The notes beneath the pieces are model-generated. The model was not told where the DNA came from, made no database searches, and saw only the letters and a list, made by a program, of their open reading frames with translations. From assembly GCA_006844705.1 (NCBI GenBank), contig SPJS01000198.1, positions 1 to 64,000 of the forward strand: a stretch of DNA of 64,000 bases, in the 5' to 3' direction. Positions 47,710 to 59,500 of this stretch are shown here, piece by piece; the stretch's first letter is position 1, and each line of letters begins with the position of its first letter. The translations under genes and the position numbers were made by a program. The stretch is from Methylococcaceae bacterium (GTDB lineage Bacteria > Pseudomonadota > Gammaproteobacteria > Methylococcales > Methylomonadaceae).

Positions 47710-48894
47710 ATGGCAAAAGAAAAATTTGAAAGAAACAAACCACACGTAAACGTAGGGACGATAGGGCACGTAGACCATGGCAAGACGACGCTAACAGCGG
47801 CGTTGACCAAGGTTATGGCTGAGAAGATGGGGGGGGAAGCAAAGGCCTTCGATCAGATAGATAATGCGCCAGAAGAGCGTGAGCGTGGAATTACAATTGC
47901 GACCTCGCACGTAGAATATGAGTCAGACGCACGTCACTATGCGCATGTTGACTGCCCAGGTCACGCGGATTACGTAAAAAACATGATTACCGGTGCGGCG
48001 CAAATGGACGGTGCGATTCTGGTCTGCTCTGCGGCCGATGGTCCCATGCCTCAAACCAGAGAACATATTCTGTTGTCAAGGCAGGTGGGTGTTCCCTACA
48101 TCGTCGTGTTCCTGAACAAAGCGGACATGGTTGATGATGAGGAATTGGTTGAGCTGGTTGAAATGGAAGTGCGTGAGCTGCTGGATGCCTATGAATTTCC
48201 TGGTGATGATACACCAATTATTATTGGATCCGCATTAAAAGCGCTGGAAGGAGATCCAGCCTGGACGCCCAAAGTCGAAGAGCTGGTTGATGCGTTGGAT
48301 ACCTACATTCCTGAGCCAGAGCGTGCAGTGGATGGTAACTTCCTGATGCCAATTGAAGATGTCTTCTCGATCTCCGGGCGTGGTACGGTGGTAACAGGTC
48401 GTGTTGAGCGAGGTGTGATTAAAGTTGGTGAAGAGATAGAAATCGTAGGTATCAAAGAAACCACCAAAACCACCTGTACGGTTGTTGAAATGTTCCGCAA
48501 ATTGCTGGATCAAGGTGAGGCTGGGGATAACGTCGGTGTGTTGCTGCGTGGAACCAAGCGTGACGAAGTTGAGCGTGGCCAGGTGCTGGCGCACGTAGGG
48601 ACAATTACGCCGCACACGCATTTCAAAGCAGAGATCTATGTGCTGTCAAAAGATGAAGGCGGGCGTCACACGCCATTCTTCAACGGATATCGTCCACAGT
48701 TCTATTTTAGAACAACCGATGTGACCGGTGCAGTAGAGCTGCCAGAAGGTGTTGAAATGGTGATGCCTGGTGACAATGTCACAGTAGAAGTAAAATTGAT
48801 AGCACCGATTGCGATGGATGAAGGTCTGCGCTTTGCGGTGAGAGAAGGTGGTCGTACCGTAGGTGCGGGTGTTGTAGCTGCAATTATTGAGTAA
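47710..48894 (+). CDS. tuf: Elongation factor Tu (copy 1)
   Basis: EF-Tu (394 residues) brings aminoacyl-tRNA to the ribosome with GTP. G1 is GHVDHGKT at residues 19-26, the G2/effector region is [16 protein letters not shown]3 is [12 protein letters not shown] and G4 is [10 protein letters not shown]. Domains 2 and 3 follow to the end [11 protein letters not shown]. It is co-transcribed with three upstream tRNA genes. Its first 63 bases are identical to the second copy that begins at 63938. Confidence 0.98.
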   Translation: MAKEKFERNKPHVNVGTIGHVDHGKTTLTAALTKVMAEKMGGEAKAFDQIDNAPEERERGITIATSHVEYESDARHYAHVDCPGHADYVKNMITGAAQMDGAILVCSAADGPMPQTREHILLSRQVGVPYIVVFLNKADMVDDEELVELVEMEVRELLDAYEFPGDDTPIIIGSALKALEGDPAWTPKVEELVDALDTYIPEPERAVDGNFLMPIEDVFSISGRGTVVTGRVERGVIKVGEEIEIVGIKETTKTTCTVVEMFRKLLDQGEAGDNVGVLLRGTKRDEVERGQVLAHVGTITPHTHFKAEIYVLSKDEGGRHTPFFNGYRPQFYFRTTDVTGAVELPEGVEMVMPGDNVTVEVKLIAPIAMDEGLRFAVREGGRTVGAGVVAAIIE

Positions 48895-48942
48895 TGTTGT
48901 TTCTTGGTATAAAATAAGCAGTTCGGTTAAGTTTTCTAAATT

Positions 48943-49018
48943 AGGTCAGTGGCTCAATTGGTAGAGCAGCGGTCTCCAAAACCGCAGGTTGGGGGTTCGA
49001 GTCCCTCCTGGCCTGCCA
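48943..49018 (+). tRNA. tRNA-Trp (anticodon CCA)
   Basis: A 76-base tRNA. Acceptor AGGTCAG (48943-48949) pairs with CTGGCCT (49008-49014) with one G-U. The anticodon loop TCTCCAAAA region holds CCA. The 3' CCA is encoded. Its position between tuf and secE is the usual gammaproteobacterial one. Confidence 0.96.
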
Positions 49019-49057
49019 TTTAGAAAAAGTTCAGATTATTCAGTTTAAACTAATCAA

Positions 49058-49429
49058 ATGAATGTTCAAGCAGAAGAGACGGCCCCCGTTCTTGATGTTG
49101 TAAAGCAAGTTTTTGCGCTACTAATGCTTATATCTGGTGTTGTGGCGTTTTATTATTTTTCTGAGTTCCAGTTACTTTACAGGGTCTTAGGATTGGTTTT
49201 GATGTTTGTCGTGGCGGCGGTGATTGTGCTGACAACTATGGCAGGGCGAGGTTTTTGGAGTTTTGTCCAAGAGTCACGGCAGGAAGTAAGAAAGGTTGTC
49301 TGGCCAAGTCGGCAGGAGACTACCACGACGACCTTGCTGGTGTTTGCTTCTGTTTTAGTGGTCGGGCTGTTGCTGTCATTTTTTGATTGGGTGTTGTCCT
49401 TTGGTGTGCAATATCTTCTAGGTTTGTGA
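49058..49429 (+). CDS. secE: Preprotein translocase subunit SecE
   Basis: SecE (123 residues) clamps SecY in the inner membrane. Three membrane helices (near residues 16-33, 38-60 and 95-118) match the three-helix proteobacterial form. Between helices 2 and 3, FVQESRQEVRKVVWPSRQET is the conserved amphipathic part. It is 8 bp ahead of nusG. Confidence 0.95.
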   Translation: MNVQAEETAPVLDVVKQVFALLMLISGVVAFYYFSEFQLLYRVLGLVLMFVVAAVIVLTTMAGRGFWSFVQESRQEVRKVVWPSRQETTTTTLLVFASVLVVGLLLSFFDWVLSFGVQYLLGL

Positions 49430-49437
49430 GGTAGGCG

Positions 49438-49971
49438 ATGTCTTTGCGATGGTATGTTGTGCATGCATATTCCAATTACGAGAACAAAGTAAAAGAAGCG
49501 CTTGAGGAAAGGGTTGAGCGTGAAGGCTTGCAGTCCAAGTTTGGAAAAATACTGGTGCCTACCGAAGAAGTTGTTGAGATGAAGATGGGGCAGCAAAGGA
49601 AAAGTGATCGAAAATTTTTTCCTGGATACGTCTTGGTTCAAATGGAGTTGACAGATGAAACCTGGCATTTAGTGCGAGATGTTCCTCGTGTGTTGGGGTT
49701 TATCGGGGGGACATCAGAGCGTCCGGCGCCAATTTCCGAAAAAGAAGCGAATGCAATATTGAATAGAGTCGAGGAAGGAGTTAACAAGCCTAGGCCTAAA
49801 GTTCTGTTTGAAGTTGGTGGGGTTGTTCGGATTATAGATGGGCCTTTCAAAGACTTTAATGGCAATATTGAAGAAGTGAATTATGAAAAGAGCAGGCTGC
49901 GCGTGTCTGTTTTGATTTTTGGGCGGTCTACGCCAGTTGAGCTGGAGTTTGGGCAGGTTGAAAAGCTCTAG
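49438..49971 (+). CDS. nusG: Transcription termination/antitermination protein NusG
   Basis: NusG (177 residues) binds the RNA polymerase clamp and links it to Rho or the ribosome. [20 protein letters not shown] starts the NGN domain, which has the typical [18 protein letters not shown]. The C-terminal KOW domain has [20 protein letters not shown]. It is co-directional with secE. Confidence 0.97.
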   Translation: MSLRWYVVHAYSNYENKVKEALEERVEREGLQSKFGKILVPTEEVVEMKMGQQRKSDRKFFPGYVLVQMELTDETWHLVRDVPRVLGFIGGTSERPAPISEKEANAILNRVEEGVNKPRPKVLFEVGGVVRIIDGPFKDFNGNIEEVNYEKSRLRVSVLIFGRSTPVELEFGQVEKL

Positions 49972-49982
49972 CGTTTGATTGT

Positions 49983-50003
49983 CTCCGTTAGCTACGGAGT
50001 TTT
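49983..50003 (+). terminator. Weak hairpin with T-run between nusG and rplK
   Basis: CTCCGT (49983-49988) and ACGGAG (49994-49999) pair over 6 bp with a TAGCT loop and are followed by TTTT. It is too short for a full terminator but could lower read-through to the ribosomal protein genes. Confidence 0.4.
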
Positions 50004-50044
50004 GTGGGGAGCTGGAAAGCGTTTGAACCCAATTGGAGAGGAAA

Positions 50045-50476
50045 ATGGCTAAAAAAATTGATGCTTATATTAAGCTGCAAGTAAAGGCTGGTGAGGCAAA
50101 TCCAAGTCCACCTGTTGGTCCTGCGTTGGGTCAGCATGGTGTGAATATCATGGAGTTTTGTAAGGCATTTAATGCAAAAACGCAGGACATTGAAAAAGGC
50201 TTGCCAATTCCTGTGGTTATTACGGTTTATAATGATAAAAGTTTTACATTTGTTACCAAGACGCCTCCTGCGTCAATTTTGTTGAAAAAAGCGGCTGGGA
50301 TTGCAAAGGGTAGTGGGACGCCCAATACAGAAAAAGTTGGTACAGTAACCCGTGCGCAATTGGAAGAAATCGCAACGACCAAGATGCAGGATCTTAATGC
50401 TGCAAATATGGACGCTGCAGTTAAGATTATTGCGGGTAGTGCACGTAGTATGGGTCTTAATGTGGAGGGTGAGTGA
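50045..50476 (+). CDS. rplK: 50S ribosomal protein L11
   Basis: L11 (143 residues) forms the GTPase-associated stalk base with 23S r[23 protein letters not shown] and [22 protein letters not shown], then GTARSM-like [13 protein letters not shown], are family hallmarks. I start at ATG 50045 with GGAGAGG upstream, and reject a TTG inside that ribosome site. It overlaps rplA by one base (TGATG). Confidence 0.96.
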   Translation: MAKKIDAYIKLQVKAGEANPSPPVGPALGQHGVNIMEFCKAFNAKTQDIEKGLPIPVVITVYNDKSFTFVTKTPPASILLKKAAGIAKGSGTPNTEKVGTVTRAQLEEIATTKMQDLNAANMDAAVKIIAGSARSMGLNVEGE

Positions 50477-51171
50477 TGGCGAAATTGAGTAAAAAAGCAA
50501 AGCTTATCCAGGAAAAAGTCGATAAAACTAAGCAATACTCTATTGCTGAAGCGATTGCGCTGCTTAAAGAGTTTTCTGCATCAAAATTTGATGAGTCAGT
50601 GGATGTAAGCTTTAATTTAGGTGTTGATCCTAGAAAGTCTGACCAAAATGTGCGTGGTGCTTCAGTGTTGCCAAACGGTACGGGTAAATCAGTCCGAGTG
50701 GCAGTATTTGCGCAGGGTCCAAATGCCGATGCAGCTAAAGAAGCTGGAGCAGATGTGATTGGTATGGATGATCTGGCGGATCAGGTTAAAAAAGGCGAGA
50801 TGGATTTTGATGTGGTTATTGCTTCCCCTGATGCGATGCGTGTCGTTGGGCAGTTGGGTCAAATATTAGGGCCGAGAGGTCTAATGCCTAACCCTAAAGT
50901 GGGTACGGTTACACCTGACGTGGCAACTGCAGTTAAGAATGCCAAGTCTGGTCAGGTGCGTTATCGTGCCGACAAGGCAGGTATCGTACATTGTTCCATT
51001 GGCAAGGTGTCGTTTAATGAAGACGATATCAAGCAAAATCTTGAATATTTAGTGGCAGATTTGAAGAAAGCAAAGCCTGCTGCTACTAAAGGTGTGTATT
51101 TTAAAAAGATTTCATTGTCTTCTACTATGGGTCCGGGTTTATGTCTGGATCAGGCAAGTTTTCAAGTTTAA
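50476..51171 (+). CDS. rplA: 50S ribosomal protein L1
   Basis: L1 (231 residues) builds the mobile stalk by the E site and often represses its own L11-L1 m[23 protein letters not shown] near the N-terminus, and [20 protein letters not shown] near residue 130, are family signatures. I start at the ATG at 50476 that shares a base with the rplK stop. Confidence 0.97.
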   Translation: MAKLSKKAKLIQEKVDKTKQYSIAEAIALLKEFSASKFDESVDVSFNLGVDPRKSDQNVRGASVLPNGTGKSVRVAVFAQGPNADAAKEAGADVIGMDDLADQVKKGEMDFDVVIASPDAMRVVGQLGQILGPRGLMPNPKVGTVTPDVATAVKNAKSGQVRYRADKAGIVHCSIGKVSFNEDDIKQNLEYLVADLKKAKPAATKGVYFKKISLSSTMGPGLCLDQASFQV

Positions 51172-51189
51172 GAAATTTTCTGCAATTAT

Positions 51190-51374
51190 TTGCAGGATTT
51201 ACTTTGGGTTGCCGGTTATCTGGCAACCGTCAAAGACCGTAGGTGCATATGCTTAATTTCCTACGTAGACGGGAGCTTTACCGGTGTTTCTGGTAATAGG
51301 GACCGTGACAGAGCGTATCTGAAAAGATACATTTTTTGTTTTCGTGTTAACGAAAAGCTAAACGGAGGTAAGTT
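51190..51374 (+). promoter_or_regulatory. rplJ leader RNA (L10 leader) with attenuator-like hairpins
   Basis: The 203-bp gap before rplJ folds into a series of stems: GGTTGCC/GGCAACC (51207-51228), CGTAGG/CCTACG (51238-51265), TTACC/GGTAA (51278-51296), then GTATCT-GAAA-AGATAC (51315-51330) with ATTTTTTG behind it, then TTTTCG/CGAAAA (51339-51356). The position and the CTTAATTTCCTACGTAGACG segment match the known L10-L7/L12 autoregulatory leader. The last hairpin re-uses part of the U-tract. Confidence 0.8.
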
Positions 51375-51902
51375 GTGGCATTAAGGCTAGATGACAAAAA
51401 AGCAGTCGTCGAAGAAGTTGCTGCCATTGCCGCCAAGGCTCATTCCGCTATTGCAGCGGAGTATCGTGGCTTAACTGTGACTGAGTTGACTGAGTTGCGT
51501 AAGTCTGCGAGAGAATCTGGCGTTTATCTGCGTGTGGTGAAAAATACGCTGGCAAGAAAAGCAGTGGAAGGAACTGATTTTGAATGTATGCAGGAAGGGC
51601 TTGTTGGTCCTCTGATGCTTGCATTTTCGATGGAGGATCCTGGTTCTGCTGCAAGACTTGTGAGTGATTTTACTAAAGAACATGACAAACTTGTCACAAA
51701 GCTCGTTTCTATTGGTGGTCAGCTGTATGACGCATCTGAATTGAAACGATTGGCATCGCTGCCTACTTATGAGCAATCATTGAGTATGTTGATGTCAGTA
51801 ATGAAGGCTCCTGTTGAGAAGTTTGTTCGTACTTTGGCAGAACCACATGCGAAATTGGTTCGCACAGTTGCTGCGGTTAAAGACCAAAAAGAAGCAGCAT
51901 AA
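51375..51902 (+). CDS. rplJ: 50S ribosomal protein L10
   Basis: L10 (175 residues) anchors L7/L12 dimers and feeds back on its own leader. ALRLDDKKAVVEEVAAIAAK starts the rRNA-binding part; YLRVVKNTLARKAVEGTDFE follows, and RTLAEPHAKLVRTVAAVKDQ at the end is the L7/L12-binding helix. The start codon is GTG, with a GGAGGTAA site six bases upstream. Confidence 0.96.
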   Translation: MALRLDDKKAVVEEVAAIAAKAHSAIAAEYRGLTVTELTELRKSARESGVYLRVVKNTLARKAVEGTDFECMQEGLVGPLMLAFSMEDPGSAARLVSDFTKEHDKLVTKLVSIGGQLYDASELKRLASLPTYEQSLSMLMSVMKAPVEKFVRTLAEPHAKLVRTVAAVKDQKEAA

Positions 51903-51942
51903 CTTTACCAGTATTAACCTGAAATTTTAGAGGATATTTAAA

Positions 51943-52320
51943 ATGGCAACACAAGAAGAAATCTTGGAAGCGATCTCGAATATGAGTGTGATGGAGGTCG
52001 TTGAGTTGATCTCTGCAATGGAAGAAAAATTTGGTGTGTCTGCAGCAGCGGCAGTTGCTGTCGCAGCGCCTGCAGCAGGTGGTGGCGAAGGTGCTGCCGC
52101 TGCTGAAAAAACTGAGTTTGACGTTGTAATGACATCTTTTGGTTCCAATAAGGTGGCGGTAATTAAAGCGGTTCGTGGTATTACTGGTCTGGGTCTGAAA
52201 GAGGCTAAAGAGGCCGTTGAAGGCGCACCTACTGCATTGAAAGAAGGTGTAAGTAAAGACGATGCCGAAGAAGCTAAGAAATTGCTTGAAGAAGCGGGCG
52301 CTTCTGTAGAAATCAAGTAA
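51943..52320 (+). CDS. rplL: 50S ribosomal protein L7/L12
   Basis: A 125-residue stalk protein that recruits translation GTPases. The N-terminal dimer domain is [20 protein letters not shown], an Ala/Gly hinge follows ([20 protein letters not shown]), and the C-terminal domain has [20 protein letters not shown]. It has a strong GAGGATAT ribosome site. Confidence 0.97.
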   Translation: MATQEEILEAISNMSVMEVVELISAMEEKFGVSAAAAVAVAAPAAGGGEGAAAAEKTEFDVVMTSFGSNKVAVIKAVRGITGLGLKEAKEAVEGAPTALKEGVSKDDAEEAKKLLEEAGASVEIK

Positions 52321-52353
52321 TAAGCTTATTTCTGAACAACGTAGTCAAAAAAT

Positions 52354-52405
52354 GGCTGGCGGCAAGAGTGTCGTCGGCCTTTTTCTGCTTGTAAGAGCAG
52401 AAAAA
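52354..52405 (+). terminator. Attenuator between rplL and rpoB: two hairpins sharing one T-tract
   Basis: GGCTGGCGGCA (52354-52364) pairs with TGTCGTCGGCC (52369-52379) around AGAG with three G-U pairs, followed by TTTTT. That T-tract is also the 5' arm of a second perfect stem, TTTTTCTGCT (52380-52389) with AGCAGAAAAA (52396-52405). The place is that of the partial terminator known between rplL and rpoB in E. coli. Confidence 0.75.
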
Positions 52406-52441
52406 ATATTTATCTTCACTAGTTAGGGGTATGGAAGCAAT

Positions 52442-55400
52442 ATGGCCTATTCTTTTACCGAAAAAAAACGTATCCGTAATAATTTTGGCAAAGGTGCTGA
52501 AGTTCTTGAGGTGCCTTATCTGTTAGCTACTCAAATTGATTCATATGCGCGGTTTTTACAGTCCGGAGTGGCTGCTGATGAGCGCGATGATTGCGGGTTG
52601 CATGCTGCGTTTTTAAGCGTATTTCCAGTAGTCAGCCACTCAGGGTATGCGGTTTTGGAATATGTCAAATATAGGCTGGGAGAGCCGACTTTTGATGTCC
52701 GTGAATGCCAGCAACGTGGGGCGACATATGCAGCGCCTTTAAGGGTTCTTGTGCGGTTGGTGATATATGATAAAGATGCACCGGCAACGGCAAAAGTTGT
52801 AAAAGATATCCGTGAGCAAGAAGTTTATATGGGCGAGTTGCCATTAATGACTGATAACGGAACGTTTGTTATTAATGGTACTGAAAGGGTAATTGTTTCA
52901 CAATTACATCGTTCGCCAGGCGTATTCTTTGATCATGATAAAGGAAAGACACATTCTTCAGGAAAATTATTATTCAATGCGCGGGTCATTCCATATCGTG
53001 GTTCCTGGCTTGATTTTGAGTTTGATCATAAAGATGCTTTGTACGTCAGGATAGATAGGCGCCGTAAAATCCCTGCAACCATTTTGTTGCGTGCATTGGG
53101 TTACGAAAATGAAGAAATGGTGAAAATCTTTTTTGAGACGAATAAGTTCTCATTTAAAGGTGGAAAATATTTATTCCATGTGATTCCAGAGCGGTTGCGT
53201 GGTGAAATGGCAGCATTTGATATCAAAATTGGCGATGATGTTATTGTTGAAGAAGGTCGTCGAATTACTGCCAAACACATACGTAAGCTTGAAAAGTCCA
53301 ATGCGGACGTGATTGAAGTTCCGCAGGAATATCTGCACGGTAAAATCCTTGGTCATAATGTTGTAGACAAAGGAAGCGGTGAGTTTTTAGCGAACGTCAA
53401 TGACGAAATTACTGAAGAAGGTTTACAGCGATTAATCGACGGTGGTGTTAAAGAAATAAATACCTTGTATGTCAATGACCTTGATCGGGGGCCATATGTT
53501 TCTAATGCGATGGCACTGGATACAACAACAAATCGTCTTGAGGCGCTTGTTGAGATCTATAGAATGATGCGCCCGGGTGAGCCGCCAACAAAAGAATCGG
53601 CAGAAAATCTGTTTGAAAACCTCTTTTTTACTGAAGAGCGATATGATTTATCTGCTGTTGGGCGGATGAAATTTAATCGTAGATTAGGTCGCGAAGAAAT
53701 TCTAGGTGCGGGTACACTCAGTAATGATGACATCATTGATGTTCTGAAGGAGTTGATAAATATTCGAAATGGTAATGGTACTGTTGACGATATTGATCAT
53801 CTGGGCAATCGTCGTGTCCGGTCAGTCGGTGAAATGGTCGAAAATCAGTTTAGAGTTGGACTGGTAAGAGTAGAGCGTGCAGTACGTGAAAGGTTGACGC
53901 TTGCAGACTCAGAAGGCTTGATGCCTCAGGAAATCATTAATGCAAAACCCGTTTCAGCGTCAGTTAAAGAGTTTTTTGGTTCAAGTCAGTTGTCGCAATT
54001 CATGGATCAAAACAATCCATTGTCCCAGGTGACTCACAAGCGACGTGTGTCTGCGTTGGGTCCTGGGGGGCTTGCAAGAGAACGTGCTGGCTTTGAAGTG
54101 CGTGATGTTCATACCACTCATTATGGTCGAGTCTGCCCCATCGAGACTCCTGAAGGGCCAAATATTGGGTTGATTAATTCATTGTCAGTTTATGCCAGAA
54201 CGAATTCGTATGGATTCCTGGAAACGCCATATAGAAAGGTTGTTGATGGAAAAGTGACCGATCAGGTTGATTATCTGTCAGCAATTGAAGAAGGTGAGTT
54301 TGTTATTGCTCAATCCAGTGTGGCAGTTGATGAAAATGGTAAGGTAGTCGAAGGGCTGGTTTCTTGCCGATATAAAGATGAGTTTACCCTGGCATCCTCC
54401 GATACGGTTCAGTATATGGATGTTTCTTCCAGACAGATTGTTTCGGTTGCCGCATCTATCATCCCGTTTCTTGAGCATGATGATGCCAACCGGGCTTTGA
54501 TGGGATCAAATATGCAACGGCAGGCCGTTCCGACATTACGTGCCGAAAAACCACTGGTTGGTACAGGCATGGAGCGGGTTGTAGCCAAGGACTCTGGTGT
54601 GGCTGTTGTTGCCTCACGTGGCGGCAAGGTTGAGGCGGTAGATGCAGGGCGTGTTGTTGTCAGAGTTAATGATGACGAGACAGTGCCTGGTGTGCCAGGT
54701 GTAGACATTTACAATCTGACGAAATATACCCGTTCGAATCAGAATACATGTATTAATCAAAAGCCGTTGGTGAAACCGGGTGACCAGGTTAATGCTGGAG
54801 ATATTTTGGCGGATGGGCCTTCGACTGATCTGGGTGAATTGGCTTTAGGTCAGAATATGTTGATTGCCTTTATGCCATGGAATGGATACAACTTTGAGGA
54901 TTCTATTCTGGTCTCAGAGCGTGTTGTCAAAGAAGACAGATTGACCACGATTCATATTGAAGAAAAAACCTGTGTAGCAAGGGAAACCAAACATAGTCCT
55001 GAAGAAATCACGGCAGACATCCCAAATGTCAGTGAAGAAGCACTGTCTAAACTGGATGAGTCGGGCATCGTTTACGTGGGTGCTGAAGTAAAAGGTGGCG
55101 ACATTCTGGTGGGTAAAGTAACACCAAAAGGTGAAACCCAATTAACACCTGAAGAAAAATTACTGCGAGCAATTTTTGGAGAGAAAGCTGCGGATGTAAA
55201 AGATACTTCCTTGCGTGTACCTGGAAATATACGTGGAACAGTTATTGATGTGCAGGTTTTCACAAGAGATGGTGTAAAAAAAGATAAGCGTGCTCTTGAA
55301 ATTGAAGAGGCAGAAATAAACCGTTATCGCAAAGACCTTGATGATCAGCAAAAAATTCTTGAAGCGGATATATATAGTCGTATTGCTGCCTTGCTGAGTG

Positions 55401-56518
55401 GAAATAAGCTTGAAAAAGCGGTGGGTAGCCTTAAAAAAGGCGATAGCATTACATCCGAGTTTCTTGATTCCATGCTGCGCTCAGAGTGGTTGAAAATTAA
55501 AACGCAAGATGAAGATGTTAATGTTCAGTTGGAAAAGATGTTTGAACAGATTGAGCAGCAACGCAAAGACTTTGATGAGCGCTTTGAGGTAAAACGCAAA
55601 AAAATTACCATGGGTGATGATTTAGCGCCTGGTGTTTTGAAAATGGTAAAAGTTTATCTGGCAGTTAAAAAACGGATACAGCCAGGTGACAAAATGGCGG
55701 GGCGTCATGGGAATAAAGGGGTTATTTCCCAAATTGTGCCTATTGAGGATATGCCATACACCCAGGATGGCACGCCTATAGACATTTTGTTAAACCCATT
55801 AGGTGTTCCTTCGCGGATGAATGTCGGGCAGGTGTTGGAGACTCATTTAGGTTGGGCTGCTAAAGGACTGGGAATTAAAATTGGAAAGATGTTGGAAGCC
55901 CAGGCAAAAGTGGTTGAAGTAAGAGAGTTTCTGGATAAAATTTATAATAGCAGTGGCCGGAAAGAATCGCTGGAGGTATTTTCTGACCAGGAAATATTGG
56001 AAATGGCGGGTAATTTAGTGGGCGGTGTGCCTATGGCAACCCCGGTATTTGATGGTGCAACAGAAGAAGAAATTCGAACAATGTTGCGACTAGCAGATTT
56101 ACCTGAACATGGACAGACGCAGTTGTATGATGGGTTGACAGGAGAGCCTTTCGAACGTGAAATCACTGTGGGTTACATGTACATGTTAAAACTGAATCAC
56201 TTGGTTGATGACAAGATGCATGCGCGTTCAACTGGGCCATACAGTCTTGTTACTCAGCAGCCGTTGGGCGGAAAAGCGCAGTTTGGTGGGCAACGCTTTG
56301 GTGAAATGGAAGTGTGGGCGCTAGAAGCGTACGGTGCCGCCTATACCTTGCAGGAAATGTTGACTGTCAAATCAGATGATGTAACAGGTCGAACCAGAAT
56401 GTATAAAAACATCGTTGATGGTAATCATTCTATGGAGGCGGGTATGCCGGAATCATTCAATGTATTGATAAAAGAGATTCGATCTCTGGCTGTGAATATC
56501 GAACTTGAACAAGATTAG
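52442..56518 (+). CDS. rpoB: DNA-directed RNA polymerase subunit beta
   Basis: RpoB (1358 residues; E. coli 1342). The rifampicin region is wild-type-like: [20 protein letters not shown] then [31 protein letters not shown] and the C-terminal [19 protein letters not shown] are universal motifs. AGRHGNKGV holds active-site lysines. It forms the catalytic cleft with beta'. Codons are those of a highly expressed gene. Confidence 0.98.
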   Translation: MAYSFTEKKRIRNNFGKGAEVLEVPYLLATQIDSYARFLQSGVAADERDDCGLHAAFLSVFPVVSHSGYAVLEYVKYRLGEPTFDVRECQQRGATYAAPLRVLVRLVIYDKDAPATAKVVKDIREQEVYMGELPLMTDNGTFVINGTERVIVSQLHRSPGVFFDHDKGKTHSSGKLLFNARVIPYRGSWLDFEFDHKDALYVRIDRRRKIPATILLRALGYENEEMVKIFFETNKFSFKGGKYLFHVIPERLRGEMAAFDIKIGDDVIVEEGRRITAKHIRKLEKSNADVIEVPQEYLHGKILGHNVVDKGSGEFLANVNDEITEEGLQRLIDGGVKEINTLYVNDLDRGPYVSNAMALDTTTNRLEALVEIYRMMRPGEPPTKESAENLFENLFFTEERYDLSAVGRMKFNRRLGREEILGAGTLSNDDIIDVLKELINIRNGNGTVDDIDHLGNRRVRSVGEMVENQFRVGLVRVERAVRERLTLADSEGLMPQEIINAKPVSASVKEFFGSSQLSQFMDQNNPLSQVTHKRRVSALGPGGLARERAGFEVRDVHTTHYGRVCPIETPEGPNIGLINSLSVYARTNSYGFLETPYRKVVDGKVTDQVDYLSAIEEGEFVIAQSSVAVDENGKVVEGLVSCRYKDEFTLASSDTVQYMDVSSRQIVSVAASIIPFLEHDDANRALMGSNMQRQAVPTLRAEKPLVGTGMERVVAKDSGVAVVASRGGKVEAVDAGRVVVRVNDDETVPGVPGVDIYNLTKYTRSNQNTCINQKPLVKPGDQVNAGDILADGPSTDLGELALGQNMLIAFMPWNGYNFEDSILVSERVVKEDRLTTIHIEEKTCVARETKHSPEEITADIPNVSEEALSKLDESGIVYVGAEVKGGDILVGKVTPKGETQLTPEEKLLRAIFGEKAADVKDTSLRVPGNIRGTVIDVQVFTRDGVKKDKRALEIEEAEINRYRKDLDDQQKILEADIYSRIAALLSGNKLEKAVGSLKKGDSITSEFLDSMLRSEWLKIKTQDEDVNVQLEKMFEQIEQQRKDFDERFEVKRKKITMGDDLAPGVLKMVKVYLAVKKRIQPGDKMAGRHGNKGVISQIVPIEDMPYTQDGTPIDILLNPLGVPSRMNVGQVLETHLGWAAKGLGIKIGKMLEAQAKVVEVREFLDKIYNSSGRKESLEVFSDQEILEMAGNLVGGVPMATPVFDGATEEEIRTMLRLADLPEHGQTQLYDGLTGEPFEREITVGYMYMLKLNHLVDDKMHARSTGPYSLVTQQPLGGKAQFGGQRFGEMEVWALEAYGAAYTLQEMLTVKSDDVTGRTRMYKNIVDGNHSMEAGMPESFNVLIKEIRSLAVNIELEQD

Positions 56519-56574
56519 TTGTTAATTTTGATAAATAACAACTTGAACAACTAATAAATAGAGAGGGCTAGCTC

Positions 56575-59500
56575 TTGAAAGATTTAATGAATTTCTTAAA
56601 ACGTCAAGGTCGTTCAGATGATTTTGACTCAATTCGCATTGGTTTAGCTTCACCGGATATGATTCGTTCTTGGTCATTTGGTGAAGTTAAAAAGCCTGAA
56701 ACCATTAATTATAGAACTTTTAAGCCAGAAAGGGATGGGCTTTTTTGCGCCAAAATTTTTGGACCTGTCAGTGATTACGAGTGCTTATGTGGAAAATATA
56801 AGCGCCTTAAGCATCGTGGTGTTATTTGTGAAAAATGCGGTGTAGAAGTTACTTTGTCCAAAGTACGTCGTGAAAGAATGGGGCACATTGATCTGGCTAG
56901 CCCGGTTGCGCACATCTGGTTTTTGAAATCATTACCTTCCAGAATTGCATTGTTACTTGATATGACGCTGCGAGGTATTGAGCGTGTATTGTATTTCGAG
57001 TGTTTCGTAGTGCTTGATTCGGGTATGACGCCTATGGAAAAAGGGCAGCTATTGACTGATGATGAGTATCTAGATGCTGTTGAAGAATATGGGGATGATT
57101 TTGATGCAAAAATGGGTGCCGAAGCCATCTATGAATTGCTGAAAGATATTGATTTACAGGAGGAAGTCAAAAGTCTGCGCGAAGAAATAGACGCGACCAA
57201 TTCTGAGACCAAAATCAAGAAATTTTCAAAGCGCTTAAAGGTTATTGAATCTTTAATGGAATCGAATAATCGTCCAGAATGGATGATTATGACTGTGTTG
57301 CCGGTACTACCACCAGAATTACGTCCTTTGGTGCCTTTGGATGGAGGGCGATTTGCAACGTCTGATCTGAATGATTTATATCGTCGGGTGATCAACAGAA
57401 ATAATCGGTTGAATCGTCTGCTGGATTTGAATGCGCCAGACATTATTGTGCGCAATGAAAAGCGGATGTTGCAAGAGTCTGTAGATGCCTTGTTAGATAA
57501 TGGGCGTCGTGGTCGGGCAATTACTGGCACCAATAGAAGGCCGCTTAAATCACTCGCTGACATGATTAAAGGAAAGCAAGGGCGGTTTAGGCAGAACCTG
57601 TTGGGTAAGCGGGTGGACTATTCGGGGCGTTCGGTTATCGTTGTTGGGCCAACGTTACGTTTGCACCAATGCGGGTTGCCTAAAAAAATGGCATTAGAGC
57701 TGTTTAAGCCATTTATATTCAGTAAGTTGCAGTTGCGTGGTTTTGCGACCACGATTAAGGCAGCTAAAAAAATGGTGGAGCGTGAAGGAAGTGAAGTCTG
57801 GGATATTCTGGAAGAAGTGATTCGAGAACATCCTGTATTGCTGAATCGGGCGCCAACCTTGCATAGATTGGGTATCCAAGCATTTGAGCCAACATTGATT
57901 GAAGGCAAGGCAATTCAGTTGCATCCATTGGTTTGTAGTGCATTTAACGCCGATTTTGATGGAGACCAGATGGCGGTACATATTCCGCTATCAATCGAGG
58001 CACAGTTGGAAGCCAGAACATTGATGATGGCAACCAATAATATTTTGTCGCCCGCAAACGGTGATCCAGTTATTAATCCTTCTCAGGATGTGGTGCTTGG
58101 CTTGTATTTCATCAGTCGTGAAAAAGTTAACGCGATTGGGGAAGGCAGTATATTTGCTAATGTTGATGAAGTGCTGAGAGCACTTGATAACGGGTCGGTT
58201 GAGCTTCAAACCAAGATCATGGTACGTGTTGCGGAAGTCATTATAGATGATCAGGGAGAAAAGGAAGAGCAGGTGAGCAGAAAGGAAACGACGGTTGGGC
58301 GGGCTCTCATCTGGAATATTGTGCCTGAAGGAATGCCTTTTTCTGTCGTTAATGTGGATATGACAAAGAAAAATATATCCAAATTGATCAATTACAGTTA
58401 TCGCCATTTGGGAATAAAAGACACTGTCGTACTTGCTGATAAGCTGATGTATCTGGGCTTTAAGTATGCGACGCGTGCAGGCGTATCATTTGGTATTGAG
58501 GATATGGAAATTCCTGCCAAGAAAGCCGATATCATTAATGCTGCTGAGTTGGAGGTCAACGAAATTCAAAGTCAGTATGCATCAGGTTTGGTGACAGATG
58601 GAGAGCGCTATAACAAAGTAGTTGATATCTGGTCTCACGCGAATGATCAAGTGGCTAAAGTCATGATGGAAGGTTTGGGGGAATTTGAGGTTGAGAACTC
58701 AAAAGGTGAAACTGTCAAACAAAAATCATTCAACTCGATATTTATGATGGCTGAATCTGGAGCGCGGGGTTCAGCTGCTCAGATCAGGCAGTTAGCCGGG
58801 ATGCGTGGATTGATGGCAAAACCGGATGGATCCATTATTGAAACACCGATTACTGCGAATTTCAGGGAAGGGCTCGACGTATTGCAGTACTTTATTTCTA
58901 CACACGGCGCGCGAAAGGGGCTTGCAGACACTGCTTTAAAAACAGCAAACTCAGGCTATTTAACGCGTAGGCTGGTTGATGTTGCACAAGATTTAGTGAT
59001 TTTGGAAGAGGATTGTGGGACTGATAAAGGACTGACCTTAATGCCTATTATTGAAGGTGGGGATGTCGTTGAGCCACTTTCTGAGCGAGTACTTGGTCGT
59101 GTCAATGTGCAGGATGTGATGGATCAGGCTGGAGAGGGTGTATTGATTCCTGCCGGTACCATGATAGATGAAAGCTTGGTTGCCATGCTTGAAGAAAATG
59201 GTGTGGATCAGTTACTGGTGCGCTCAATTATTACTTGTGAAAGTCGCTATGGTGTGTGTGCTAAATGTTACGGTAGAGACCTGGGGCGTGGGCACCTAGT
59301 GAATATTGGTGAGGCGGTTGGTGTAGTTGCAGCGCAATCAATTGGTGAGCCTGGAACGCAGCTAACCATGCGTACTTTCCATATTGGAGGGGCGGCATCG
59401 CGGTCTGCAGCAATCAGCAATGTTCAGGTTAAATCGGCAGGCACGATCAAGTTAAATAACATGAAGACCGTAAAAAACAGAGAAAATAATTTGGTGGCCG

